64,000 bases of DNA, from contig NZ_CP078088.1 of assembly GCF_022701175.1 (NCBI RefSeq), forward strand, positions 124,001 through 188,000. The letters run 5' to 3'. Position 1 is the stretch's first letter. Each line of letters opens with the position of its first letter. Made by a program: the position numbers and the translations under genes. This document shows, piece by piece, positions 18,970-27,918 of the stretch. The notes beneath the pieces are model-generated. The model worked only from the letters and a program-made list of their open reading frames with translations. It ran no database searches and had not been told where the DNA came from. This stretch comes from Allobaculum sp. Allo2. GTDB taxonomy: Bacteria > Bacillota_I > Bacilli_A > Erysipelotrichales > Erysipelotrichaceae.

Positions 18970-20300
18970 CTATTTTGCAGCTTCGGCTTTGTGCGCGTCT
19001 TCTTCTGCGATGACTTCGTCAAGAACCTTCATTTCATCCTGCGGCTCGCGGGAGCTTTCGTTGAGCAGGTGGCACTTGTCGAAGATGAAGAACAGAAGCG
19101 ACAGCAGAATGCCGGTCATTGCAGCCAGAACCATGCCGGACAGGCTGACATCGCCAAGCGTGATTGTTACGCCGGACAGGCCGACTACGAAGACAACAGC
19201 GGTCAGAATCATGTTTACGGTGTTGGAGTAATCCACTTTCTCATCGATGAGAATACGCAGACCGGAAACGCCGATCATACCGTAAAGCAGGAAGGAAATG
19301 CCGCCGATCACTGCGGAAGGAATGGACTGAATCAGTGCGCAGAGCGGACCGATAAAGGCGCAGAGAATGGAGAGAACCGCGGCACCGCCAATAACGTAGA
19401 CGGAGTAGACGCCGGTCAGCGCCATAACGCCGATGTTTTCGCCGTAGGTCGTTGTTGGAACCGACCCAACGAGACCGGAAATCATGGTCGAGAAGTTATC
19501 CGCGAAAATCGTACGATCGAGACCCGGATCCTTGATCAGGTCGCGGCCGACAATCTGGCTGGTGACGATCTGATGACCAACGTGCTCGGAAGTGATAACG
19601 AGCAGTACGGGCAGCATCGTCAGAATCGCGCCCCATTCAAATTTCGGGAACTGAAAATTCGGCATCTGGAACAGGCTGGCCTGCATAACCGGAGAGAAAT
19701 CCACATCGCCCAGGCATACTGCTGTGAGATAGCCGCAGACAACCGCAATCAGAATCGGGATAATCGAGAAAAATTTACGGAAGCAGACGTTGCCGATGAT
19801 GGCCACGCCGAGGGTTACCAGGAAAATAATAATGTTATGGGCGCTGACGGCATCGCCGACCAGACCCGCGGTGCTGGCTGCACTGCCGGCCAGTTCAAGA
19901 CCGATCAGAGCAACAACTGGACCCATCGCCGCCGGGGAAGTACAATATCAATCCATTTCGTTCCAAACTTCTTGATAATGAACGCGATGATGCATCCGAG
20001 AAAGCCGACCGCAACAAATCCGCCAAGGGCGTAGGAATAGCCCCACTTGGCGATGATGATCTGTGCCGGTCCTAAAAACGCGAACGAACTGCCAAGGTAA
20101 GCCGGCGCTTTTCCCTTGGTGATCGCAATGTACATCAGGGTACCCACGCCATTCATGAACAGAACGATGGCCGGGTTGATGTTGAAGATAAACGGAACCA
20201 GTACAGTCGCTCCAAACATCGCAAACAGATGCTGGAGGGAAAGCGGGAAAAGCAGTCTGCCTGGAACCTTCTCTTCAACCTGGATAATTTTCTTAGCCAT
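18970..20300 (-). CDS. uraA: Uracil permease, nucleobase:cation symporter-2 family (frameshifted)
   Basis: About 443 residues with roughly 12-14 membrane spans. Matches to UraA/PyrP include LSLQHLFAMFGATVLVPF near the N-terminus, SEHVGHQIVTSQIVGRDL and the VPTTTYGENIGVMALTGVY transport motif with its key Glu. It imports uracil with protons. The frame changes once near 19933; one added C in CCCC joins VLPPAAMGPVVALIG. Start MAKKIIQVEEK at 20300 follows AGGAGGAG. A charged C-terminal tail (EVIAEEDAHKAEAAK) is slightly longer than usual. The upstream leader contains a structured RNA candidate. Confidence 0.92.
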
Positions 20301-20342
20301 GGTTACAAAGCTCCTCCTCTTTTATCAGAATCATATCCCAAT

Positions 20343-20460
20343 AAAAACCGCCTGCGCCGTATGAGTCGCTCAAAGATTCACAGAGATCTGCAAATTCTCG
20401 GACGGGTTCATCATTTCGGCTTTCCACCCTTCGCAAACGAAGGGCTGAACAGGCGGGTTC
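20343..20460 (-). promoter_or_regulatory. Structured leader upstream of uraA, attenuator-like
   Basis: On the minus strand CCGCCTG (20456-20450) can pair with CAGGCGG (20354-20348), closing a ~100-base region immediately before TTTTT. Inside lies a perfect CCCTTCG/CGAAGGG hairpin (20427-20444). This resembles a terminator or riboswitch expression platform. It does not clearly match the PyrR binding-loop consensus or a purine riboswitch. Confidence 0.45.
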
Positions 20461-20789
20461 TTATCGTTTCTTCGATACTTTATACCATTTTGGCCGGTAA
20501 TCCAAAAATATTATCGCTTTTCAAAGCAATAATTATCGTCCCTTTTTGTATCCGAATCGGGCAAGCGCTTAACCTCGAAATCGATTTATTTTTCCCGGGC
20601 CGCCCCGTTCGAACCGGCCAGACGGCTTTCCGGAAAGCGCGAGCTGCTTTCGGTTTTCTCCGGAAATTTGCGGCAAAAATATGGAGCAGAACTTTGCCTG
20701 TCGATTATAGTTTTTCAGAGATCTGCCCGCATACGATTCCATTCAAATATCGATAGTCTGCGTCAGACGATTCATGGAAAGGAGGACTC
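20461..20789. other. Intergenic region between uraA leader and hypothetical gene
   Basis: No gene is supported in these ~330 bases. They should hold the divergent promoters of uraA and the hypothetical gene; I could not choose a convincing -35/-10 pair. Confidence 0.3.
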
Positions 20790-21653
20790 ATGCGCAAAGA
20801 AGACATCGCAAGGCGGCTTTCCAGCACCGAAGGTCCGCTTCGCCATCCCGCACGCTTCTATCGCTTTGCGGCCTCCTCCCATCTGGATCAGAAGGAACTC
20901 GACACGCTGCGTGAAACGATCTGCCGGCGCTGCGCGCTTTCCGAAGCCGCGTTCATGAAAAAGCTCGAAGCCAGCGACGCCCGCTGGAGTGCGAAAAGCG
21001 TCCGTCAGGCCGCACGGCTGGCGGCGCATCCGTTAACCGAATCGTTCGCACGCCGGCACGCTTCGGATTTTCGAAGCCGGGGACTGAGCCCCCGACAGTG
21101 CAAAGCGCTTCTCATCCGTCAGTATCAGATGGCCTTTCACGCGCTGAGCATTCTCAAAGGCGAAAACTGTCTGAAAGCCGTCTGGATCGACCGGCTGGAA
21201 AAACTCCTGAACGACCCAGATGGACTGGCTCCCTCCCTTTCCATGATTGAGCGCCCGATCGTTCTGGGCGCCAGAGGAAAACTGCAGCCCACGCAGGATC
21301 CGTTTGTTTTTCACGTTCTTCTCAACAGTCACCTGCTTGCGGACGCACTTTTAATTTATGAAGAAGGCGTCCCTTCGCCCAGAATGCAGATCGTGCGCGA
21401 TGTCTTTCGCGCCGCCCGCACCTGGGACGAACAGGAAATGGCCGCGTTTCTGCGACCGTCCGGCTTTGAAACGGAACCGCAGGATATCGCCGTTCCAGAA
21501 GAAGCGCCGTTCGACGAACTCGAACCGGTAATCGATCCATCAAGAACGTTTATTCTTTCCGAAGAGCTCACGCCTTCGGCTTCGCGCGAAATTCTGGTTT
21601 CCCCTTCTGTCCACCCCGAAGCAGACAGCGATGGAAAAGACAGTCCAGACTGA
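20790..21653 (+). CDS. Hypothetical protein, 287 residues
   Basis: An intact frame with a very good GGAAAGGAGG ribosome site. The protein is soluble, rich in Arg and Ala, mostly helical in appearance for the first 230 residues (for example SPRQCKALLIRQYQMAFHAL), then an acidic C-terminal 60 residues rich in Glu, Pro and Ser. There is no signal peptide or membrane span. I do not recognise a family. The gene is monocistronic, ending at a strong terminator. Its single clean frame, strong ribosome site and codon-like composition make it a real gene. Confidence 0.7.
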   Translation: MRKEDIARRLSSTEGPLRHPARFYRFAASSHLDQKELDTLRETICRRCALSEAAFMKKLEASDARWSAKSVRQAARLAAHPLTESFARRHASDFRSRGLSPRQCKALLIRQYQMAFHALSILKGENCLKAVWIDRLEKLLNDPDGLAPSLSMIERPIVLGARGKLQPTQDPFVFHVLLNSHLLADALLIYEEGVPSPRMQIVRDVFRAARTWDEQEMAAFLRPSGFETEPQDIAVPEEAPFDELEPVIDPSRTFILSEELTPSASREILVSPSVHPEADSDGKDSPD

Positions 21654-21689
21654 TCCCGCAGTCCGAAATCCATCCCCCAAGAAAAATGC

Positions 21690-21744
21690 AAAAGACGGCA
21701 GTTCTTGCCTGATCCAGGTGATCCAGGCGGTCTGCCGTCTTTTT
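21690..21744. terminator. Bidirectional terminator
   Basis: AAAAGACGGCAG and its complement CTGCCGTCTTTTT flank a 30-base apex. It serves the hypothetical gene on the plus strand and the dinB operon on the minus strand. Confidence 0.85.
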
Positions 21745-21900
21745 CCATCTCGTCTCGTTGTCGCCGTTCTTTTCCGAAATTCTCGTTTTTTCGTTCTTTG
21801 TTCTTTCCAGTCTTCTCTTCGAAAGCGTTCTGGTTCTTCTTTCGCTCTTCGAAAGTCTTTCCAGATCGATCCCAGCGCGCTATGCCGTCGGGCTGCATCG

Positions 21901-22211
21901 CTATCGGCCGGAACCGGTACGACCGGAACCGGACGCTTTGTCTGCCGTGAGCGGCGCCTCCTGATGGCCCGGCACAAAAATTTCCGATTCGAGAAACCAT
22001 CGGTTTCTTTCCCAGTACAGCTTGCGCATCTGTCCCTGCATTTTGCAGAGATAGCAGATGCCGCATCCGCCGGCTTTGGAATACATTTCCTGACCGACAG
22101 CACTTTGTCGACTTTATAGCGATGACCGTCCCAGCAGACAAACAGCGGCCGCAATGCGCCGTCCTGAAGAATCAGCGTCACCACATCGACGTAGTATTTG
22201 TAGTACTTCAT
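21901..22211 (-). CDS. Small Cys-containing protein downstream of dinB (frameshifted)
   Basis: About 104 residues starting MKYYKYYVDVVTLILQDG. After one added A near 22068 it reads KAGGCGICYLCKMQGQ and then LYWERNRWFLES. Small proteins of this kind, with an Arg/Lys-Tyr-x-Ile-Asp/Val-Asp core and a GG-G-I-Y-C segment, are often found beside dinB or umuC genes in Clostridia and relatives; their function is not established. The two CxxC-like cysteines may bind metal. Its ATG overlaps the dinB stop by four bases (ATGA), so it is translationally coupled to the polymerase. The C-terminal end is uncertain because the following ~150 bases are low-complexity and open in more than one frame. Confidence 0.6.
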
Positions 22212-23468
22212 ACTTCAATCGGCCCGTCCAGCGGGGCAATGGGATGCACATTATGAAGGAGACCGAGCGGATCAAAGTCCGTCAGCTTCGCATCGACCTG
22301 ACTCGAAGCCATGCGGCAGGCATCGTAGCCGTAGCGAACCCGAATGTCGTAAAGAACCTGTTCCATTTTGCGCTGACGGTCGATCTGTTCCAGATCCATG
22401 AACAGGTCGCCCTGATCAAACCCGGCATCCTGACACAGACCGCTTACCGAAATGCCGACCGACCGCAGACAGATTTCTTCCAGTTTCAAAGACGCCGTCA
22501 GCTGCATGGCCGCCTCGAGAATGTCGCTGGCCAGATCCGTCAGGCGTACGAGCTTTTTCTGACAGCCTTTCGTTTTCAGTTCCGTGGAACGAAGAGAAAT
22601 GCTGATGCGATTGCATTTCATGTGATCGTTGCGCAGTCTGGCCGCGATGGATTCGCTCAGAACCCGGAACACTTCCTGCAGCTGCGCTATGGATGTAATG
22701 TCATGAACCACCGTCTTGGAATTGCCGACCGACTTGACCGGCCGCTTGTAGCCGTTCAGATGCACTTCGCTCTGATCGAACCCGTTGGCATAGTTCCAGA
22801 GCAGACCGCCCATTACGCCAAATCGGCGAGTGAGCCGCTCGGGAGACGCCTTGGCCAGATCGCCGATGGTAAAGATGCGCATCTCGTTCAGCTTTTTGCG
22901 TGTGCGCGATCCGACCATGAGCAGATCTTCCGCCGGAAGCGGCCATATGAATTCCTTAAAATCGTCTTCCGTAACGACCACAAACCCCTTGTGCTTGAGC
23001 AGGTCGCTGGCCAGTTTGGCGAAAATCTTGTTGAAGGAAACGCCCATGCTGACGGTAATGCCGTACGTCTCAAAGACCTCATCCTGAATCCGTCGTGCCA
23101 GATCGATGCCGTCTCCAAAAGACGCTGCGAATGCGTCAGATCGATCCAGGCCTCGTCCAGACCGAAGGACTCCACCCGGTCCGTATATCTACGGTAAATA
23201 TCTTTAATCTTCTCCGTATAGTAAATATATGCGTCATAGTCTGGATGAATAATCAGCAGATCCGGACACTTCCGTCTGGCTTCCCGCAGAGATTCCCCGT
23301 CCTGATGCCTTTGGCCTTGGCCAGATCGTTTTTGGCCAGGATGATCCCGTTTCGTTTTTCCTCGCTGCCTCCCACAGCCATCGGTACGTTGCGCAGTTGA
23401 GGGCGAAGCATTTCTTCAATCTGGGCATAGCAGTGATTTATATCGCTGTGAACAATGACTCGTTTCAT
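22208..23468 (-). CDS. dinB: DNA polymerase IV, Y family (frameshifted)
   Basis: About 420 residues of a translesion polymerase. Visible: VIVHSDINHCYAQIE (first catalytic Asp), LDEAWIDLT with the DEAW/DE catalytic pair, GVSFNKIFAKLASD and the helix-hairpin-helix FTIGDLAKASPERLTRRFG, then a little-finger domain. The frame changes near 23290 and near 23075 and the pieces join into continuous polymerase. It is in an operon with a small Cys protein and divergent from an S24 LexA-like regulator, as expected for an SOS-type module. The ATG follows a TATACT box by exactly six bases with no ribosome binding site, so the mRNA is probably leaderless. Confidence 0.92.
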
Positions 23469-23600
23469 AGGCTCAGTATAGAAATAAACAGGCATCTTTT
23501 CAACTTGCTTACGCACTTTTTGCGCTTTTACGCACCATGAAACTTAGAAATATATTTCACCTTTGCGCCTATCTTGCGCGAACAATGCTATACTATAGAC
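23469..23600. promoter_or_regulatory. Divergent dinB / S24-regulator control region with repeated motifs
   Basis: For dinB (minus strand) TTGAAA at 23503-23498 and TATACT at 23480-23475 are spaced 17 bases apart. For the regulator (plus strand) TATACT is at 23589-23594, preceded by TGC as an extended -10. Between them TTACGCAC occurs at 23509-23516 and 23528-23535 and TTGCGC occurs three times (23520, 23563, 23574). These repeats are candidate operators of the regulator. Confidence 0.65.
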
Positions 23601-24203
23601 ATGAAACCGAATATTCCACAGATCCTTACTGAATTTAAAAACCAGAACAATGTAACAAATGACTATATTGCCGACTACTGCGGCGTAACCCGCTCCACCG
23701 TTTCCCGCTGGTGCAGCGGAAAGATCCGGAAAATTACGCCCGAAGCGCTCGAGAAGCTGAGCGAGATGCTTCACATTGATTTTGACGAGATGACAAGCGT
23801 AGCCCGCTATGCGTATACGCGCCCGATTCTTGGCGAGGTCAAAGCCGGCTACGGGCTTCTGGCCGATGAAAATATTGTCGATTACGTCAAAGTTTCAGAA
23901 GAGGATTACAATCGCGGCGACTATTTTCTGCGGGTTCGCGGCGATTCCATGAAAGGCGCTCACATTCATGAGGGCGACCTTCTTTACATCCGCAAATGCG
24001 TTGACCTTCCGTCGGGGGCAATCGGCGTTTTTCTGATCGGAGAGGAGGAAGTAACGGTTAAGAAGCTGATCAAGAAAAACAACTACTGGATTCTCCAGCC
24101 CGCCAACGACGAAGTTGAACCCCGTGTCTATTCCATGCAGGAAGTCATGGATATTCCCGTTCGAATTGTCGGACAGGCTCTTTACTCCAGAACTGAGCTT
24201 TAG
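23601..24203 (+). CDS. LexA-like XRE/S24 autoprotease regulator
   Basis: A 200-residue protein with an XRE-type helix-turn-helix (DYIADYCGVTRSTVSRWCSGK, split DYIADYCGVTRSTVSR and WCSGK) and a C-terminal S24 peptidase domain. Catalytic Ser is in VRGDSMKG and Lys in VTVKKL; a likely Ala-Gly self-cleavage site lies in EVKAGYG. This architecture is typical of phage-type or LexA-like repressors that self-cleave on RecA filaments. It probably represses the divergent dinB operon and itself. I chose the ATG at 23601 although it has no ribosome site, because the TATACT box ends six bases upstream, matching a leaderless mRNA. No frameshift. Confidence 0.88.
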   Translation: MKPNIPQILTEFKNQNNVTNDYIADYCGVTRSTVSRWCSGKIRKITPEALEKLSEMLHIDFDEMTSVARYAYTRPILGEVKAGYGLLADENIVDYVKVSEEDYNRGDYFLRVRGDSMKGAHIHEGDLLYIRKCVDLPSGAIGVFLIGEEEVTVKKLIKKNNYWILQPANDEVEPRVYSMQEVMDIPVRIVGQALYSRTEL

Positions 24204-24250
24204 AGGCGTCAAATCGGGTAAATTTCAGGTTATTCAATTCTTAGACAGAC

Positions 24251-24304
24251 ACGGCTGAGCGATGGTTTCCGTTTTCGGAAGCCCTGCGCTCAGCCGTTCT
24301 TTTC
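24251..24304 (+). terminator. Terminator of the S24 regulator gene
   Basis: ACGGCTGAGCG and CGCTCAGCCGT arms followed by TCTTTTCC, about 50 bases after the stop codon. Confidence 0.8.
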
Positions 24305-24740
24305 CCATATTTCGCTGGCTTTTTACCATATATTATAGGGGCTTGATTTAGCTATATTTTTAATATGCCATTAAGCTTGCCGCATTACTGCTTTTGCCCC
24401 TTTATCTTTCGCTTATTCACCAAAGGTATAGCGAAGCCCGAAAACGGCAAAAAGCCGGCGTTTTGCGCCAGCAGAACGCCATTTTTGTGAATTTTAAGGC
24501 AATTTTGGCGTGTCATTCCAAATTGTGGGATCGTTTATCTTTTTAAGAAAATGAAGACTTGCCGCTTTCTCTTGCGATTTTTCGTGCTTATACTTGTCCG
24601 TGAACCCCGCGAGATCGGCACTCCGGCCGAATCGTGAGGCTTTTGAACTTTTTAGAAACACCAGTTGTATAAAACGTCTTCCCCAGAGGAAGCGTTCATT
24701 GAATTTATTTCAAATTTTCAGAAAGGAGAAAACACAGCCA
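24305..24740 (+). other. Long leader or intergenic region upstream of nrdD
   Basis: No gene is supported in 436 bases. An AT-rich patch at 24325-24365 (ACCATATATTATAG, TTAGCTATATTTTTAATATG) could contain promoter or NrdR boxes, since nrd genes are commonly NrdR-controlled, but the match to the NrdR consensus is only partial. Confidence 0.3.
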
Positions 24741-27700
24741 ATGAAAGTAATTAAGAGAAGCGGCGAAGAAGTCATCTTCAACGTTTCGAAAATCGAAAAC
24801 GCCATCCGCAAAGCCAACAAAGCAACGACTCACGGACAGATGACCGAAGAAGAAATTCTTGAGGTCAGCGCTCTGGTTGCTGAAAAGTGTGAGAATCTCC
24901 ACCGCGCTGCCGGCGTGGAGGAAATCCAGGACATGGTTGAAGCCGCTCTGATGAGCCATGGTTTCTACGCCGTTGCCAAGAACTACATCACTTACCGCTA
25001 CGAGCGTGCTCTCGTACGCAAAACCAACTCGACCGACCAGCAGATCATGTCTCTGCTGGAGAGAAATAACGAAGAAGTAAAACAGGAAAATTCAAACAGT
25101 GCGATGCGTTTCTGATTGAAAAGATCAGACATCACAAAAAGACGTTCGAACAGATACATTTCGAACATTGTGATGAACTCCGTTTTTGAAGAATTTCTGC
25201 CGGCCCCAACAGCCCGCAGAAATTCTCTTTAAGTCTCCGGCATGCGCCGGATTTCAAAAGGCCAGGAAGTGAACAGATCCTGCGCCGCCAGGTTTGAAAT
25301 CCGGGGTATGAAGCCCGGTAAAGTCGGCCGACAGCTGCCGCAGCCTGCTTTTGCAGAGCGAAACCTCCGCCTCGCGGAGCGCAGCCCATAGGCCGGAAGT
25401 CCATAAAACAGATATGGTCAGAATGCACCAGACGGTGCTGACGAATTTGCGAATGTACGGATCTACAGTTTTCCGGCGCAGAAATGCGCAGGCGCGATAC
25501 GCGCGCCGGTGCGGACAAGTAAGAATTGTTTGTATGAACGTCCGTATCAGACGAAGCCTCAATGGAGGCGGCGGGTCTGATCGAGCCGGCAGGTCCATAG
25601 CAAAAACCTAAGTCTGTATGCACGGATAGAAAACGGGGAACACAGAAAAGCAGCAGCCTCCGGGAGGCGGGCGAAGAACAATAAGCCGCCAAACTGCTGC
25701 CCAAAAGCCGAGGCCGCAGCGATGACCTCTTCTGTAATGGAAGAGCGAGCGATGACCTCAAGTCGATGCACCTTCTTCCGACTTTTCAAGCCGGATTTCA
25801 AAACATTTTATTCAGACTCGCTTTCCGGGCGGCGGTTTTTCCAGAGAGAAAAGCCGAAACCGAAGGAAAACGGAACGCATCGATGGAGCGCCGTGTGCGG
25901 TGAAAGCCGCATGCACGGTGTGAAGCGGGGAAAAGGCAGAGATCGCATCAAAGCCTTACCTATCGCTATAAAACCCATTAGTAAACTCTGTTCAGCGTGA
26001 CTATATGGCCGGTGAAGTATCCAAGGATATCACTCGCCGCTTCCTGCTCCCCCACGACATCATGGAAGCCCACGACAATGGACTGATTCATTTCCATGAT
26101 TCCGACTACTTTGCCCAGCACATGCACAACTGCTGCCTGGTCAACCTGGAGGACATGCTTCAGAACGGAACCGTTATTTCCGAAACCATGATCGAAAAAC
26201 CGCACAGCTTCTCCACCGCGTGCAACATTGCAACACAGATCATCGCGCAGGTGGCCAGCTCCCAGTACGGCGGTCAGTCGATCACCCTCTCTCACCTGGC
26301 TCCGTTCGTAGCCGTTTCCCGTGCGAAAGCCCGTGCGGAAGTACGCGACGAACTGAACGCCATGAACCTGCCTTCGGATGACGAAACCGTAAACGAAATC
26401 GCAGAAATGCGCGTCCAGAAGGAAATCGAAAAGGGCGTACAGACCATCCAGTATCAGGTCATCACCCTGATGACTACAAATGGTCAGGCTCCGTTCATCA
26501 CCGTCTTCATGTACCTCAATGAAGTGGAAGATCCGCAGACCAAAGCGGACCTGGCTTCCATCATCGAAGCGGTTCTCAAGCAGAGAATTCTCGGTGTTAA
26601 AAACGAAACCGGCCACTACATCACTCCGGCTTTCCCGAAACTGATCTACGTTCTCGAAGAAGACAACATCCATCCGGACAGCAAGTACTACTACCTGACG
26701 CAGCTCGCCGCTAAATGCACCGCGAAACGCATGGTACCGGACTACATCTCCGAAAAGATGATGCTCAAGCTCAAAATCGACGTAAACGGCGAAGGCCACT
26801 GCTACCCGGCTATGGGATGCCGTTCCTTCCTTACACCGTATGTAAACGAAGAAGGCAAACCGCAGTACTACGGCCGTTTCAACCAGGGCGTTGTCACCAT
26901 CAACCTCGTTGACGTTGCCTGCTCTTCCAAAGGCGACTACGAAGAATTCTGGCGCATCTTTGACGAACGTCTCGATCTCTGCTTCCGCGCCCTGATGATC
27001 CGTCACAACCGTCTGCTCGATACGCCAAGCGACGTGGCTCCGATCCTCTGGCAGAACGGCGCGCTGGCCCGTCTGAAAAAGGCGAGACCATCAATAAGCT
27101 GCTCTTCGGCGGCTACTCCACGATCTCCCTTGGCTATGCCGGACTTTCCGAAGCCGTATGGTACATGACCGGCGTTTCCCACACCGATCCAGTCGGCACA
27201 AAATTCGGCAAGCGCATCATGGAATACCTCAATGCTGCCTGCGCGAAATGGAGAGCTGAAACCAACATCGACTTCTCTCTGTACGGCACCCCGATGGAAT
27301 CGACGACCTACCGCTTCGCCAAGAAGCTGCAGGACCGTTTCGGCATCATCCCGCACGTAACCGACAAGAGCTACATCACCAACTCCTATCACGTTCACGT
27401 TACCGAACCGATCGATGCCTTCGACAAGCTGACCTTCGAGGCGCAGTTCCAGAAACTGTCTCCAGGCGGAGCCATCTCCTACGTCGAAGTACCGAACATG
27501 CAGAACAACCTGCAGGCGGTTATGGCGCTCATCCAGCATATTTATGACAACATCATGTATGCCGAGCTCAACACCAAATCCGACTACTGCCAGGAATGCG
27601 GCTATTCCGGCGAAATCGAAATCGTTGAGGACGAAAGCCACAAGCTGATCTGGAAGTGCCCGAACTGCGGCAATACCGATCAGTCCAAGATGAACGTTGC

Positions 27701-27785
27701 CCGTCGTACCTGCGGATACATCGGCACCCAGTTCTGGAACCAGGGCCGTACCCAGGAAATCAAGGAACGCGTAACCCATCTTTAA
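24741..27785 (+). CDS. nrdD: Anaerobic (class III) ribonucleoside-triphosphate reductase NrdD, split by a group II intron
   Basis: NrdD reduces NTPs to dNTPs without oxygen, using a glycyl radical. Exon 1 (24741-25098) is the ATP-cone domain starting MKVIKRSGEEVIFNVSKIE; exon 2 (25970-27785) carries the catalytic barrel, with HFHDSDYF, the CQECGY and CPNCGN zinc cysteines and a C-terminal RTCGYIG with the radical Gly. Removing bases 25099-25969 joins ENSN-K-NPLVNSVQRDYMAG in frame exactly where NrdD is continuous. One frame change near 27082 is fixed by one G. The start has a good AAAGGAG. No nrdG activase gene is next to it in this window. Confidence 0.93.
25099..25969 (+). ncRNA. ORF-less group II intron in nrdD
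   Basis: An 871-base self-splicing-type intron in the sense direction. It begins GTGCGATGCG (5' GUGYG rule) and ends CTAT (3' AY rule). Domain V is at 25888-25921: 34 bases, GCGCCGTGTGCGGT, a GAAA tetraloop, and a matching 3' strand, with catalytic triad CGC where most introns have AGC. IBS1 CAAACA (25093-25098) is complementary to EBS1 TGTTTG (25527-25532), and IBS2 GGAAAA (25085-25090) to EBS2 TTTTCC (25469-25474). Long stems such as 25245-25257 with 25292-25303 fit domain I. No reverse transcriptase frame is present, so splicing would need an enzyme encoded elsewhere or proceed by RNA alone. Confidence 0.88.
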
Positions 27786-27884
27786 TCGCCATACCGGAAA
27801 TCCCAATCCGATCGATCAGAGCAGATCAGCTCCAGTTGAAAAGATACGGGATGGAAGGGAAACCTTAAAAATCTTCTGAATTTC

Positions 27885-27918
27885 ATGCCTGCAGGGCCGT
27901 ATCCTGCAGGCATTTTTC
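27885..27918 (+). terminator. Terminator of nrdD
   Basis: ATGCCTGCAGG and CCTGCAGGCAT arms with a short loop, then TTTTTC, 100 bases after the nrdD stop. Confidence 0.85.

Noticed and set aside
23601-24203. Phage repressor and an associated prophage
   Set aside because: No integrase, phage structural or lysis genes are near; the divergent dinB operon fits a host regulon better.
24325-24365. NrdR boxes upstream of nrdD
   Set aside because: AT-rich patches give only a partial match to the consensus and no properly spaced pair.
25132-25761. Possible protein inside the nrdD intron
   Set aside because: Only low-quality frames are open on either strand; no reverse transcriptase, maturase or LAGLIDADG motif is seen.
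25978-27006. Minus-strand open frame (342 codons) opposite nrdD
   Set aside because: Antisense shadow of a conserved enzyme gene with biased codons.
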